From the NCBI GenBank assembly GCA_947346365.1, contig CANAAV010000005.1:93177-135098 (forward strand): a stretch of DNA of 41,922 nucleotides. Direction: 5' to 3'. The notes below the pieces were generated by a model, which had not been told where the DNA came from, made no database searches, and saw only the letters and a program-made list of their open reading frames with translations. This document shows, in pieces, positions 8,077 through 15,332 of the stretch. This stretch comes from an uncultured Flavonifractor sp. Its GTDB lineage: Bacteria; Bacillota; Clostridia; Oscillospirales; Oscillospiraceae. A program made the translations under genes and the position numbers. The first letter of the stretch is position 1; the number at the start of each line of letters is the position of its first letter.

Positions 8077-8354
8077 AACTTCACTCCTAAGATTATGTCT
8101 TACGTATCAGCGGGTACAAGCGTCCCAGCCGTTCCGGCTCTCTTCCGCTAAGCTGTGCCTGGCGCCCGCCGCAGCGGCTCTGCGCGGCGGAGCTGTCCCA
8201 CCGGAAGCTGCGGCCTCTCTCCTCCCTTCCTGCTGGCCGTGCGCCGCACTCAAGATGGACTGCGGCGTACCTGAAGCTGTCTGGAGGGCGCTTGCGCCTC
8301 CGCCTTGCCCAGCCTGCAAAAATCCCGCACGGGAGGAGAACCGAGCGCGCCCCT
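8077..8354 (-). other. Long GC-rich leader of the TRAP operon
   Basis: About 270 nt lie between the promoter/operator and the permease ATG with no supported gene. Several inverted repeats are visible, for example GTGCGCCGC with GCGGCGTAC at about 8238-8269, and a GGAGGGCGC/GCGCCTCC hairpin near 8283. No known riboswitch class was recognised. Confidence 0.4.
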
Positions 8355-8395
8355 CAGTATACCATATGCATAAACGCAAAAGAATTGGTATACTG
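8355..8395 (-). promoter_or_regulatory. TRAP operon promoter with two inverted TGGTATACT operators
   Basis: Perfect 10-nt inverted arms CAGTATACCA (8355-8364) and TGGTATACTG (8386-8395) are spaced 21 nt apart. On the minus strand the left arm contains a TATACT -10 box with a weak TTCTTT -35 (8379-8384) at 17 nt, so bound repressor would cover the promoter. Each arm fits the T-N-G-T-N3-A-C-N-A pattern known for FadR/FCD-type GntR regulators. Confidence 0.65.
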
Positions 8396-8552
8396 GCTGG
8401 ATTATAGCATACCGCCCGAAGAAAGGGAAGAGGAAGTTGGTAAATGATAGGCTTTCTCCAGCATTTTTGTAAGTTTCTATCAAAACTATTCATCAAAATT
8501 TGGTTAAAATGCATATTTTTATCTCTAATATACAGCGTTTCTGCAAGAAAAT

Positions 8553-8590
8553 CCGCCCCCTGCAAAAGGTATACCTTTTGCAGGGGGCGG
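8553..8590. repeat. 38-bp perfect palindrome with GGTATACC centre
   Basis: The two 19-nt halves (8553-8571, 8572-8590) are exact reverse complements with no loop. The centre is GGTATACC, the same core as the neighbouring operators. In RNA the stem could end the gntR transcript (92 nt past its stop, followed by ATTTTC on the minus strand). In DNA it could be a regulator site. Confidence 0.8.
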
Positions 8591-8682
8591 CGCTTACACG
8601 CAGTCCCTGCTTCCTGATTAACAGGAGCCAGGGGCCGTCGTGTCATTTGCAAAACAGCCGCTGTCCTTTTGCGCGGCGGACG

Positions 8683-9450
8683 TTATCCCGCCGGCATAGT
8701 CTGGGACAGCTCATCAGCCTCAGCCTTGGCCAGCTTGGTGGATAGGTTGACCCGTACGTCGGCCAGGTGTTCCTCCATAGACTCCCTGGCGCCAGCCGCG
8801 TCCTGCTGGACAATCTTATTAAATACCGCCTCGTGGGCCAGAATGGAATTATAGGAAATTCCACTGCTGCTGGTGGTAAACTGGCGTGAGATATCCAAAA
8901 GCTCATATAGGTTCTCATATACGGTAGACAGCACCGTATTGTGGGCGGCCTGCACCAGCCGCCGGTGAAACTCGTGGGACAGCTGCCGTAGGTTCTGAAC
9001 CGCCTCGTCATCCATTTGAGGCGCTTTTTTGGCCATTCGCATGTCCATAATGGCCTGGTAGAGTTCCTCAATGTCCTGATCCGTCCGCCGCTGGGCGGCG
9101 TTATAGGCCGCGAAGCTCTCCAGGTTAATCCGCAGCTCCAGCAGATCCATCAGCGCGTCCGTTGTCGCCGTCACCGCAAAGGCCATTTTCTCAATAGGGT
9201 CCTCCACCGTGATATTCCTGACATACGTGCCGTCCCCCGGGCTGCTGTCTAATATCCCGGTATACTCCAGGATTTTCAGCGCCTCGCGGATTGGGACACG
9301 GCTGACATTAAACCGTTCCGCCAGTTCCCGCTCGGAAGGGAGCTTATCGCCGTATTTTAATTCTCCGCGGGTAATCATGTCCTTAATACCGTCAATCACA
9401 TATTCATAATACCGGCCGCCTCCGGCGCAGGCGTTTGGGGACTTCCCCAT
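8683..9450 (-). CDS. GntR-family transcriptional regulator, FCD (FadR-like) subgroup
   Basis: DNA-binding regulator of 255 residues. The N-terminal winged helix shows the family signature KLPSERELAERFNVSRVPIREALKILEYTG. Residues from about 90 form an all-helical FCD ligand domain (LELRINLESFAAYNAA, HRRLVQAAHNTVL, HEAVFNKIVQQDAAGARESMEEHL), which in this family often binds a carboxylic acid with a metal. It lies upstream of the TRAP genes and reads in the same direction. TGGTATACT sites occur in its own promoter (9487-9496) and in the TRAP promoter, so self-control and control of uptake are likely. A GGAGG site stands 11 nt before the ATG. Confidence 0.92.
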   Translation of the reverse strand: MGKSPNACAGGGRYYEYVIDGIKDMITRGELKYGDKLPSERELAERFNVSRVPIREALKILEYTGILDSSPGDGTYVRNITVEDPIEKMAFAVTATTDALMDLLELRINLESFAAYNAAQRRTDQDIEELYQAIMDMRMAKKAPQMDDEAVQNLRQLSHEFHRRLVQAAHNTVLSTVYENLYELLDISRQFTTSSSGISYNSILAHEAVFNKIVQQDAAGARESMEEHLADVRVNLSTKLAKAEADELSQTMPAG

Positions 9451-9486
9451 GACTGCTCACATCCTCCACGTAATTTCAAGTTTTTT

Positions 9487-9516
9487 TAGTATACCACGGC
9501 TTTATGCAAATGGGAA
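9487..9516 (-). promoter_or_regulatory. gntR promoter overlapping an operator
   Basis: On the minus strand TTCCCA (9511-9516), 17 nt and TATACT (9488-9493). The -10 box is embedded in TGGTATACTA (9487-9496), the same 9-nt core found twice in front of the TRAP operon. This points to autoregulation. Confidence 0.6.
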
Positions 9517-9645
9517 GGGAATTATTCGGACTTTCTATGGGAAGATTCTGCTATGTCCGCAGCTGCATGCCTCTCCTTCCTGATCGGCCGTATCGCCGGC
9601 ATTCCTGGAAAAAGCGGCAAAAATTCTCCTTAAAAACCGTGCAGG

Positions 9646-9761
9646 CCAGACGGTATACCGCATGTACGGCAGCGCCGCACGCCGCGAATCGGCAAGATGG
9701 CTTTGCATTCCTCCAAAATGTGTGCTATACTTGATACCGTCTGGCATACCATCCCAGACGG
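9646..9761 (+). promoter_or_regulatory. AEC transporter promoter with CCAGACGG repeats
   Basis: TTGCAT (9703-9708), a 17-nt spacer and TATACT (9726-9731) form a good sigma-A promoter. CCAGACGGTAT occurs at 9646-9656, its reverse complement at 9734-9744 just past the -10 box, and CCAGACGG again at 9754-9761. The last two also form an 8-bp hairpin in the leader. They look like operator half-sites for an unidentified regulator; a CGGTATACCG palindrome (9651-9660) could also bind the GntR protein. Confidence 0.6.
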
Positions 9762-9814
9762 CAGGATACGCGCATACCGCCCGTCCTGTTTGATATGGAA
9801 AGGAGCGGGCTGCC

Positions 9815-10762
9815 GTGGCGCTGCAGGCTGTAGAGAGTGTCGTTTCCCTGCTGATTTTAATTGGCGTAGGCTGGTGGCTGGCGGGACGCCCTTGGTTCGG
9901 CGCCGCCGGAGCCTCCCTGTTTTCAAAATATACTGTAAATGTAGCCGTCCCCTGTTTTATGTTTTATAACATGGTGGACGTGTGCGGCAGCCGGGAAACG
10001 CTCTTTCACCTTCTGGCCGGCGTTCCCTTTCCGGCATTTATCGTCTGCTGCAATTTCGCCTTAGGACTGCTTCTGGCCCGTCTGCTGAGGGTGGCGCCCC
10101 AGCGCAAGGGCGTTTTTCTCAACGTCATTACTTTTTCTAATGTAGTATTTGTGGGGCTGCCGGTTGTCAGCGCTTTGTTTGGAGAGCAGGGCCTGCCCTA
10201 TGCGATGATTTACTATCTGGCCAACACCCTGTTCTTTTGGTCGGCAGGCGTTTGGCTTCTGCGCCGTTATGGCGGGAAGACCTCCGGCGGTTCTCTGGCT
10301 CAGGCGCTGCGGGGGATCTTTTCTCCGCCCATCATAGGGATGCTTCTGGGTGTAGCGGCCGTGCTGCTGGGCGTTCAGGTGCCCGCTTTCCTCTACCGCC
10401 CGATTACAATGCTGAAAAATACCGCCACACCCATTGCAATGCTTTTTATCGGCAGCGTGATCCGTTCCACAAAGGCCGGCGCAGTCAAATGCACGCATGA
10501 GCTGGCGGCAGTTTTGGCAGTGCGGTTCGTGCTCTCTCCCCTGCTGGTGGCGGCGCTCACCCTGCTGCTGCCTATGCAGCCCATCATGCGGCAGGTATTT
10601 GTGCTCCTCTCCGCCATGCCGGCTATGACCCAACTGGGCGTTATGGCTAAGGAATCAGGCAGTGATTACAGCTTTGCCGCCCTGCTGATTACCCTGACAA
10701 CCGCGGTGAGCATGGCTATCATTCCTCTTTACATGCTCCTGATTGAACGCTTCCTCGTCTGA
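9815..10762 (+). CDS. AEC-family transporter
   Basis: Integral membrane protein of 315 residues with about ten hydrophobic helices split into two halves, as in the auxin efflux carrier/malate permease family. Recognisable parts include NVAVPCFMFYNMV, FSNVVFVGLPVVSALFGEQGLPYAMIYYLAN and the C-terminal FVLLSAMPAMTQLGVMAKE. It starts with GTG at 9815, preceded by AAGGAG at 9 nt. It is transcribed divergently from gntR. In bacteria, members move malate or related acids, so it could belong functionally to the neighbouring acid-catabolism locus. That link rests on position and on the shared GGTATACC motif only. Confidence 0.85.
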   Translation: MALQAVESVVSLLILIGVGWWLAGRPWFGAAGASLFSKYTVNVAVPCFMFYNMVDVCGSRETLFHLLAGVPFPAFIVCCNFALGLLLARLLRVAPQRKGVFLNVITFSNVVFVGLPVVSALFGEQGLPYAMIYYLANTLFFWSAGVWLLRRYGGKTSGGSLAQALRGIFSPPIIGMLLGVAAVLLGVQVPAFLYRPITMLKNTATPIAMLFIGSVIRSTKAGAVKCTHELAAVLAVRFVLSPLLVAALTLLLPMQPIMRQVFVLLSAMPAMTQLGVMAKESGSDYSFAALLITLTTAVSMAIIPLYMLLIERFLV

Positions 10763-10773
10763 ACCCCTTGTCT

Positions 10774-10800
10774 GGGCGCCAGGTTTCCCGGAAGGCGCCC
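10774..10800 (+). terminator. Hairpin after AEC gene
   Basis: GGGCGCC (10774-10780) pairs with GGCGCCC (10794-10800), 11 nt past the AEC stop codon, followed by a pyrimidine-rich stretch. It is a plausible, not ideal, terminator. Confidence 0.5.
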
Positions 10801-10837
10801 GCTCTATTCTTCCCTTTTCCGAAGGGTTTGCCAAAAA

Positions 10838-10878
10838 ATAAGAGCAGGCAGCCGCCCCATACAGGCAACTGCCCGCTA
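10838..10878 (-). terminator. Terminator of RibD-like gene
   Basis: On the minus strand GCGGGCAGTTGCC pairs with GGCGGCTGCCTGC using several G-U pairs, then TCTTATTTTTT follows. It lies directly past the RibD-like stop codon. Confidence 0.65.
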
Positions 10879-10896
10879 AATGCTAGGCCTGATCAG

Positions 10897-11577
10897 TCAG
10901 TGAATTACCTCGTAGCGCAGTCTGAGATATGAGTGTTTCAAAACCTCGCATTCTTGCAATTTCAACACCCCTAATTTTGATAATTCATTTTCTGACAATA
11001 GGGATTCTCCATCAATTAAGGTAGAAGTATCTTTTCCGCCAATTAAGATGGGCGCAACGACGATATCAATATAATCTATCAGTTTTTCACGAAGAAGCAG
11101 TCCATTTAATGTACCGCCGGTTTGTATCGTTATTCTCTCACAACCAAATTTTAATTTGAGCTGTGTGAGGACATCTTTCAACGATAATTCTTTTTGATAT
11201 ATCGTGTGAAGATTTTCTTCTTTCATTTCAAATGCCGGATGGGCCTTATTTGATGTAACCAGCACAAATTGTTTTGATAAAGCGCAAAAATAGCGTATAC
11301 CATGCTCTTTTAAATGTTTATTGTCAATAACGACAAACGAGACAGGCGTTTTATCCGGCATCTTCTTCGTGTTGACGCCGATTTTCGCCTGCACCCTGCC
11401 AGAATTCAGTGACCATAAATCGGTCGTCTGCTCTATTTCATAATATTGATGCAGCCCTTCCTTAACGCCCGGAACTTTAGGAAAGTCCTTATCTACGTCT
11501 AAATTATCCGATGCGCCCGTGCTAATCTTCCCATCAACAGACGTTAGCATAAACAATGTTGTAATAGGCCTGTCCAT
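10897..11577 (-). CDS. RibD C-terminal-domain (dihydrofolate reductase-like) reductase
   Basis: Protein of 226 residues with the DHFR-like fold of the RibD reductase domain. Support: N-terminal PITTLFMLTSVDGKIS, central VVIDNKHLKEHGIRYF, the nucleotide-binding ITIQTGGTLNGLLLREKLIDY and VVAPILIGGKDTSTLIDG. No deaminase domain is present, so it is a stand-alone reductase whose substrate may be a pyrimidine or unrelated. Base composition and codon use are much richer in A and T than in all neighbours, which points to recent transfer. No riboflavin genes are near. The ATG at 11577 follows a GGAGGG site. Confidence 0.83.
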   Translation of the reverse strand: MDRPITTLFMLTSVDGKISTGASDNLDVDKDFPKVPGVKEGLHQYYEIEQTTDLWSLNSGRVQAKIGVNTKKMPDKTPVSFVVIDNKHLKEHGIRYFCALSKQFVLVTSNKAHPAFEMKEENLHTIYQKELSLKDVLTQLKLKFGCERITIQTGGTLNGLLLREKLIDYIDIVVAPILIGGKDTSTLIDGESLLSENELSKLGVLKLQECEVLKHSYLRLRYEVIH

Positions 11578-11740
11578 TTTATCCCTCCAAATTTGCGTCT
11601 GCCGAACTGATTATAGCGCACAGCGCGGAGCGTATCAACCAGGTTTTGTAGAAATTACTGAAATTCTACCTCAACACCACTTTTCCAAAAAGGCGCTCGG
11701 TCTGGCTGTAAAGGCAATCGTAAATCAACATTATTTTTTA

Positions 11741-11769
11741 TTGACAAATACAGTTTGCTCCATTATAAT
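11741..11769 (+). promoter_or_regulatory. Consensus promoter of tRNA-Leu
   Basis: TTGACA (11741-11746), 17 nt and TATAAT (11764-11769) match the sigma-A consensus exactly, 17 nt ahead of the tRNA. Confidence 0.9.
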
Positions 11770-11786
11770 AAAAAAACGTGATATGT

Positions 11787-11872
11787 GCGGATGTGCTGGA
11801 ACTGGTAGACTGGCTAGCTTGAGGTGCTAGTGTCCCATGGACGTACGGGTTCGAGTCCCGTCATCCGCACCA
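11787..11872 (+). tRNA. tRNA-Leu (GAG)
   Basis: The acceptor arms GCGGATG and CATCCGC pair, followed by A and an encoded CCA. The anticodon stem CTAGC/GCTAG closes a TTGAGGT loop with anticodon GAG (reads CUC/CUU). The long variable arm of class II tRNAs and the GGTTCGAGTCC T-arm are present. Length is 86 nt with CCA. Confidence 0.95.
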
Positions 11873-11907
11873 TGTCGCCGCGGACGTCCTATCGTTCGCG
11901 GCTCCTC

Positions 11908-11950
11908 TCCAAACCGCAACCGCTTTGCTGGGTTGCAGTTTGGTTTTGGA
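11908..11950 (+). repeat. 43-nt tRNA-flank repeat, copy 1
   Basis: It starts TCCAAACCGCAACCG and ends TTTGGTTTTGGA. The same 43-nt unit, with about five substitutions, occurs in reverse orientation at 25736-25778. In both places it lies on the 3' side of a tRNA gene, in the tRNA's sense. The ends can pair to form a stem-loop. Confidence 0.7.
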
Positions 11951-11991
11951 GGCGAACCCGTAAACTGGTATTTCTAAACTAAGTACGCACT

Positions 11992-12030
11992 CCAAAAGAA
12001 AAGACCGCCTTTGGCGGTCTTTTCTTTTGG
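11992..12030. terminator. Strong terminator downstream of tRNA-Leu
   Basis: Perfect 18-bp stem (11992-12009 and 12013-12030) with a TTT loop. The distal half is rich in T on the plus strand and also on the minus strand. Confidence 0.85.
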
Positions 12031-12207
12031 GTTCCGCGCCCCAAAGGGGGCGCTCCACCCCTGATTGCACGCAAATCGCCCGGAGTGAATCCGGTCGATT
12101 TCAAGGTTTTGCCTGCGGCAAAACGCTTGTACGCCGCACTGGCGGCGGACGCAGGACACACGCCGCCATCCCGCCAGGATATGCGCATAGCGTTTGTCCA
12201 CCCTACT

Positions 12208-12265
12208 TCTCTCAAACAGAATACGGGTCCGCCCGAAAGGGCGGGCCCGTATTCTGTTTGAGAGA
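12208..12265. repeat. 27-bp near-perfect hairpin with GAAA loop
   Basis: Arms 12208-12234 and 12239-12265 pair over 27 positions with one G-U and a GAAA tetraloop. The stem is much longer than a normal terminator and has no clean T-run (AAAAGAGAG follows). A small mobile hairpin or a dispersed repeat is possible. Confidence 0.75.
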
Positions 12266-12592
12266 AAAGAGAGAGGAGTGGATGTGTCACGTCGTCCTGA
12301 CAGCATTTATCCTACCTCTTCTCTCCGCCCAGTTGGTGAACAGGCTGTGAACAGAACATGAACCTTTTGTAAGCATTTCCCTTTTTATGCTCCTCCGCTT
12401 GAAAAAAGACCGCCCTCTGCCGGAAAATAAGACACATTTTTCCCCCCGCGCCGCATATACTGGTTTAGCGCTTATCAATAAATGCGGTGTATACTACCCC
12501 CGCCGCCGCGCAATCCACGTCGGTCAGGCCATGTATATGCCGAATATTTACAGATAAGTCCTTACATGCCGCGCACAAAGGAGGTCATTAAG

Positions 12593-12703
12593 ATGCCGGA
12601 ACAGGATGAGCGCCAGACCGCCGCCCCCCAGGCCGGGGGCAAGGAGGATGTGGATGATTTAATTTTCCGCACCGCTCCGGGCTGGCTGGTCAGCGACCGT
12701 TAA
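12593..12703 (+). CDS. 36-residue mini-protein of unknown function
   Basis: A short reading frame begins at ATG 12593 behind an almost ideal AAAGGAGG ribosome binding site (9 nt spacing). It encodes a polar, acidic N-terminal half (MPEQDERQTAAPQ, KEDVDD) and ends LIFRTAPGWLVSDR. A hairpin able to act as a terminator follows at 12706-12752. No family was recognised. The leader-like acidic half and compact C-terminus recall small regulatory or precursor peptides, but no modification enzyme is adjacent. The strong ribosome binding site and the terminator are the only support that it is real. Confidence 0.5.
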   Translation: MPEQDERQTAAPQAGGKEDVDDLIFRTAPGWLVSDR

Positions 12704-12705
12704 TA

Positions 12706-12752
12706 AGAGCCACTGGTTAAGCCGGCACGCATCGGTTTGATCAGTGGTTCTT
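12706..12752 (+). terminator. Hairpin after mini-protein gene
   Basis: AAGAGCCACTG pairs with CAGTGGTTCTT (one G-U), then TCATTTTCT follows. It lies directly past the stop codon at 12703. Confidence 0.6.
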
Positions 12753-12934
12753 CATTTTCTGCCCAGTGTAAAAAGCCTCTTAAAGCTGCCGGAGTCACGC
12801 CATAGCGGCGCTTTTCTTGATGAGAACCTTTTTCCTTGCCTCTTGCAACTGCACGCGGCACAGGTTATAATATAAAATTATGGAGAAATTTGCAAAACAG
12901 AACACACAGACAATCGAAAGGGGCGCAGCCGAAT

Positions 12935-13723
12935 ATGGAACTGCTGGACATTATCGATCTCAAACAACTGCAGCAGATGCAGGACTGTTTTTCTCAGGCT
13001 ACCGGGATGGCGGCGGTAACGGTGGATAGAAAGGGCTCCTTTGTGACCAAGCCCAGCAACTTCACCGATTTCTGCATGAAGTACACCCGGAACTCCCCCC
13101 TGGGGGCCCAGCGCTGCGCACAGTGCGACGCGGAAGGAAAAGGTGCCTACTCCTGTCATGCGGGACTGATGGATTTTGCTGAGCCCATTATCGTGGACGG
13201 CGTGCAGTACGGCAACGTGCTGGGAGGGCAGGTGCTCCCCCGCGAGCCGGACGAAGCGCAGTTCCGGGCTGTGGCCCAGGAGCTGGGTATTCCCGAAGAC
13301 AGCTATATTGAAGCCCTGCGCAAGGTCACCGTCCGCTCAGAGCAGTCCATCCGCGCCTCAGCAGCCCTGCTGCGGGAATTGGTCAAAAACCTGGTCGCCT
13401 ATCACTTTATTGCCCGGCGCAGCGGATATATGCCGGAGATGCTGGAGGAAATCTCCAGCATGGGCAAGTGCTCCCGGGATATCGCCTCAAAGGCCCGGGA
13501 TTTAAAACGGGTGTCCACCCAGCAAAGGCTGCTCTCCATCAACGCGGCCATTGAGGCCGGCCGGGCTGGGGACGCGGGCAAAGGCTTTCGCATTGTGGCC
13601 AACCAGATGGGTGAGCTGGCGGAGTCCTCAGCGGCCATTTATGAGACCATCATAGAGGATTCCGACAATATCTATACGTCCGTCAAGCACCTGGAGAACG
13701 ATTTGAAGGAGAGCCCGCTGTAA
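12935..13723 (+). CDS. Soluble PocR-domain sensor with truncated chemoreceptor signalling tip
   Basis: Protein of 262 residues. Residues 1-160 form a PocR ligand-sensing domain: IDLKQLQQMQDCFSQATGMAAVTVD, a Cys cluster (FCMKYTR, CAQCDAEGKGAYSCHAG) and DGVQYGNVLGGQVL. The remainder carries the highly conserved hairpin tip of methyl-accepting chemotaxis proteins (LLSINAAIEAGRAGDAGKGFRIVANQMGELAESS). There is no membrane segment and the coiled-coil arms are very short. It could dock to CheA/CheW in a cytoplasmic array or act alone. No che genes are in the window. ATG 12935 has GAAAGGGG upstream; in-frame starts further upstream lack a site. Confidence 0.85.
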   Translation: MELLDIIDLKQLQQMQDCFSQATGMAAVTVDRKGSFVTKPSNFTDFCMKYTRNSPLGAQRCAQCDAEGKGAYSCHAGLMDFAEPIIVDGVQYGNVLGGQVLPREPDEAQFRAVAQELGIPEDSYIEALRKVTVRSEQSIRASAALLRELVKNLVAYHFIARRSGYMPEMLEEISSMGKCSRDIASKARDLKRVSTQQRLLSINAAIEAGRAGDAGKGFRIVANQMGELAESSAAIYETIIEDSDNIYTSVKHLENDLKESPL

Positions 13724-13816
13724 ATCTCCGCCCGGGGCAGCCTGTCAAAGCCCAAACGCGGCCTAAGCCTGCCTGCAATCTTCAGCCAAGGCCCAATATA
13801 CAAAAGAAACGCACCG

Positions 13817-13845
13817 CCCGGCGGGGCCCTCCTGGCCCCGCCGGG
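13817..13845. terminator. GC-rich hairpin between sensor and MATE genes
   Basis: Perfect 12-bp stem (13817-13828 and 13834-13845) with a CTCCT loop. Only a few T residues follow, so it may be a weak terminator or a leader structure of the MATE gene 36 nt downstream. Confidence 0.55.
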
Positions 13846-13881
13846 TGTTCCAGACCCCTGCTAGAGAGAAAGGAGACTTCC

Positions 13882-15279
13882 ATGCACAATCCCTCCCCCT
13901 CCCCCGGCGGCAATCCTCTGGGGAGCGCCCCCATCGGCCGGCTTCTGCCCCAATTTGCCATTCCCTCCATCATCGCGTTTTTGGTCAGCTCCCTCTATAA
14001 TATTGTAGATCAAATCTTCATCGGGCAGGGAGTGGGCTACCTGGGCAACGCCGCTACCACAGTGGCCTTCCCCTTTACCACTATCTCCACCGCCCTGGCG
14101 CTGTTGATGGGCATCGGCACGGCGGCCAATTTCAACCTAAGCCTGGGGGCCGGAAACCAGGATAGGGCGCGGCAGGTGGCCGGCACGGGGCTGGCTTGCC
14201 TGGCGCTGCTGGGCCTGGGCCTGGGCAGCGTAGCTCTGGCCTTCCGCAGGCCGCTGCTGCTGCTGTTCGGCGCTACGCCGGACGTGCTGCCCTACGCTTT
14301 GACCTACACCAGCATCACCGCCCTGGGCCTGCCCATGCTCACCTTCATCACCGGGTGCAGCAACCTCATCCGGGCTGACGGCAGTCCCGCCTATTCGATG
14401 CTGTGCACCCTGTCCGGCGCGGTGCTCAATACTGTGCTGGACTACCTGTTCATATTCCCCTTGGGCATGGGCGTGGCCGGCGGGGCGCTGGCCACCGTTT
14501 TGGGACAGGCCCTCTCCCTGGCGATGACTCTGGGCTATCTTCTGCGCACCCGGCTGCGCATGGTGGTCCTCACCGCCGCCGACCTGCGGCCCCGGTGGGC
14601 GCTGTTCCGGGCCGTCTGCTCCCTGGGCATGGCGGGCTTTTTCAACCAGATCGCCATGCTGCTGGTACAGATTGTCCTCAACAACACTCTGACCTATTAC
14701 GGTTCTTTGTCCCAATACGGGCGGGACATTCCTCTGGCCTGCTCCGGAGTGGTGTCCAAGGTGAACATGCTGGTGCTAGGCTGCGTCATCGGCATCGCTC
14801 AAGGGTGCCAGCCCATCTTCAGCTTTAACTATGGCGCCCGGCAGTACAGCAGGGTCAAGCAGGCCTATTGGAAGGCGGCGGCAGCAGGCACGCTGATCTG
14901 CTGCGGGGCCTTTGTGTGCTTCCAGCTCTTTCCCCGGCAGATCATCAGTCTTTTCGGGCCGGGCTCTGAGGAATACTTTCAATTTGCCGAGCGTTTTTTT
15001 CGGGTCTACATGTTTATGACCCTGGCCAACGCCCTCCAGCCTATCACCGCCACCTTTTTCACCTCCATCGGCAAGGCCCGGCGGGGTATGATGATCTCCC
15101 TGACCCGCCAGGTGCTTTTCCTCATCCCCTTGCTGCTGCTCTTCTCCCGGCTGTGGGGCATTGAGGGCACCCTCTACGCCGGTCCCATTGCCGACGGCGC
15201 TGCGGTGGTAGTCGCGCTGACCATCACCCTGCGGGAAATGAAGCGTATGCCCAATCAGGACGGCCTGCCGCCCAATTAA
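13882..15279 (+). CDS. MATE-family efflux transporter
   Basis: Multidrug/toxin exporter of 465 residues with about 12 membrane helices arranged in two repeats. Typical parts: GRLLPQFAIPSIIAFLVSSLYNIVDQIFIGQGVGYLGNAATTVAFPF at the N-terminus, NFNLSLGAGNQDRARQ in the first repeat and IGIAQGCQPIFSFNYGARQY in the second. It belongs to the bacterial DinF/NorM-like group driven by sodium or protons. GAAAGGAG precedes the ATG by 8 nt. The DUF3842 gene starts 54 nt downstream and may be co-transcribed. Confidence 0.92.
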   Translation: MHNPSPSPGGNPLGSAPIGRLLPQFAIPSIIAFLVSSLYNIVDQIFIGQGVGYLGNAATTVAFPFTTISTALALLMGIGTAANFNLSLGAGNQDRARQVAGTGLACLALLGLGLGSVALAFRRPLLLLFGATPDVLPYALTYTSITALGLPMLTFITGCSNLIRADGSPAYSMLCTLSGAVLNTVLDYLFIFPLGMGVAGGALATVLGQALSLAMTLGYLLRTRLRMVVLTAADLRPRWALFRAVCSLGMAGFFNQIAMLLVQIVLNNTLTYYGSLSQYGRDIPLACSGVVSKVNMLVLGCVIGIAQGCQPIFSFNYGARQYSRVKQAYWKAAAAGTLICCGAFVCFQLFPRQIISLFGPGSEEYFQFAERFFRVYMFMTLANALQPITATFFTSIGKARRGMMISLTRQVLFLIPLLLLFSRLWGIEGTLYAGPIADGAAVVVALTITLREMKRMPNQDGLPPN

Positions 15280-15332
15280 AAGCCATGTCAATCGCCAGCA
15301 TTCAAACAAGGCCTAACGACAGGAGGAGCAAT

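Larger units (their letters stand above)
11873..12592. other. Gene-poor, hairpin-rich region after tRNA-Leu
   Basis: No gene is supported over about 720 nt. It holds a 43-nt repeat shared with the tRNA-Gln region (11908-11950), a strong terminator (11992-12030), an 8-bp hairpin at 12106-12124 and a 27-bp hairpin (12208-12265). The last 110 nt lead into the mini-protein gene. Reading frames that span the hairpins are side effects of their symmetry. Confidence 0.6.

Noticed and set aside
11974-12306. Frames of about 100 codons through the region after tRNA-Leu
   Set aside because: They run through perfect hairpins, exist in several overlapping frames and lack ribosome binding sites.
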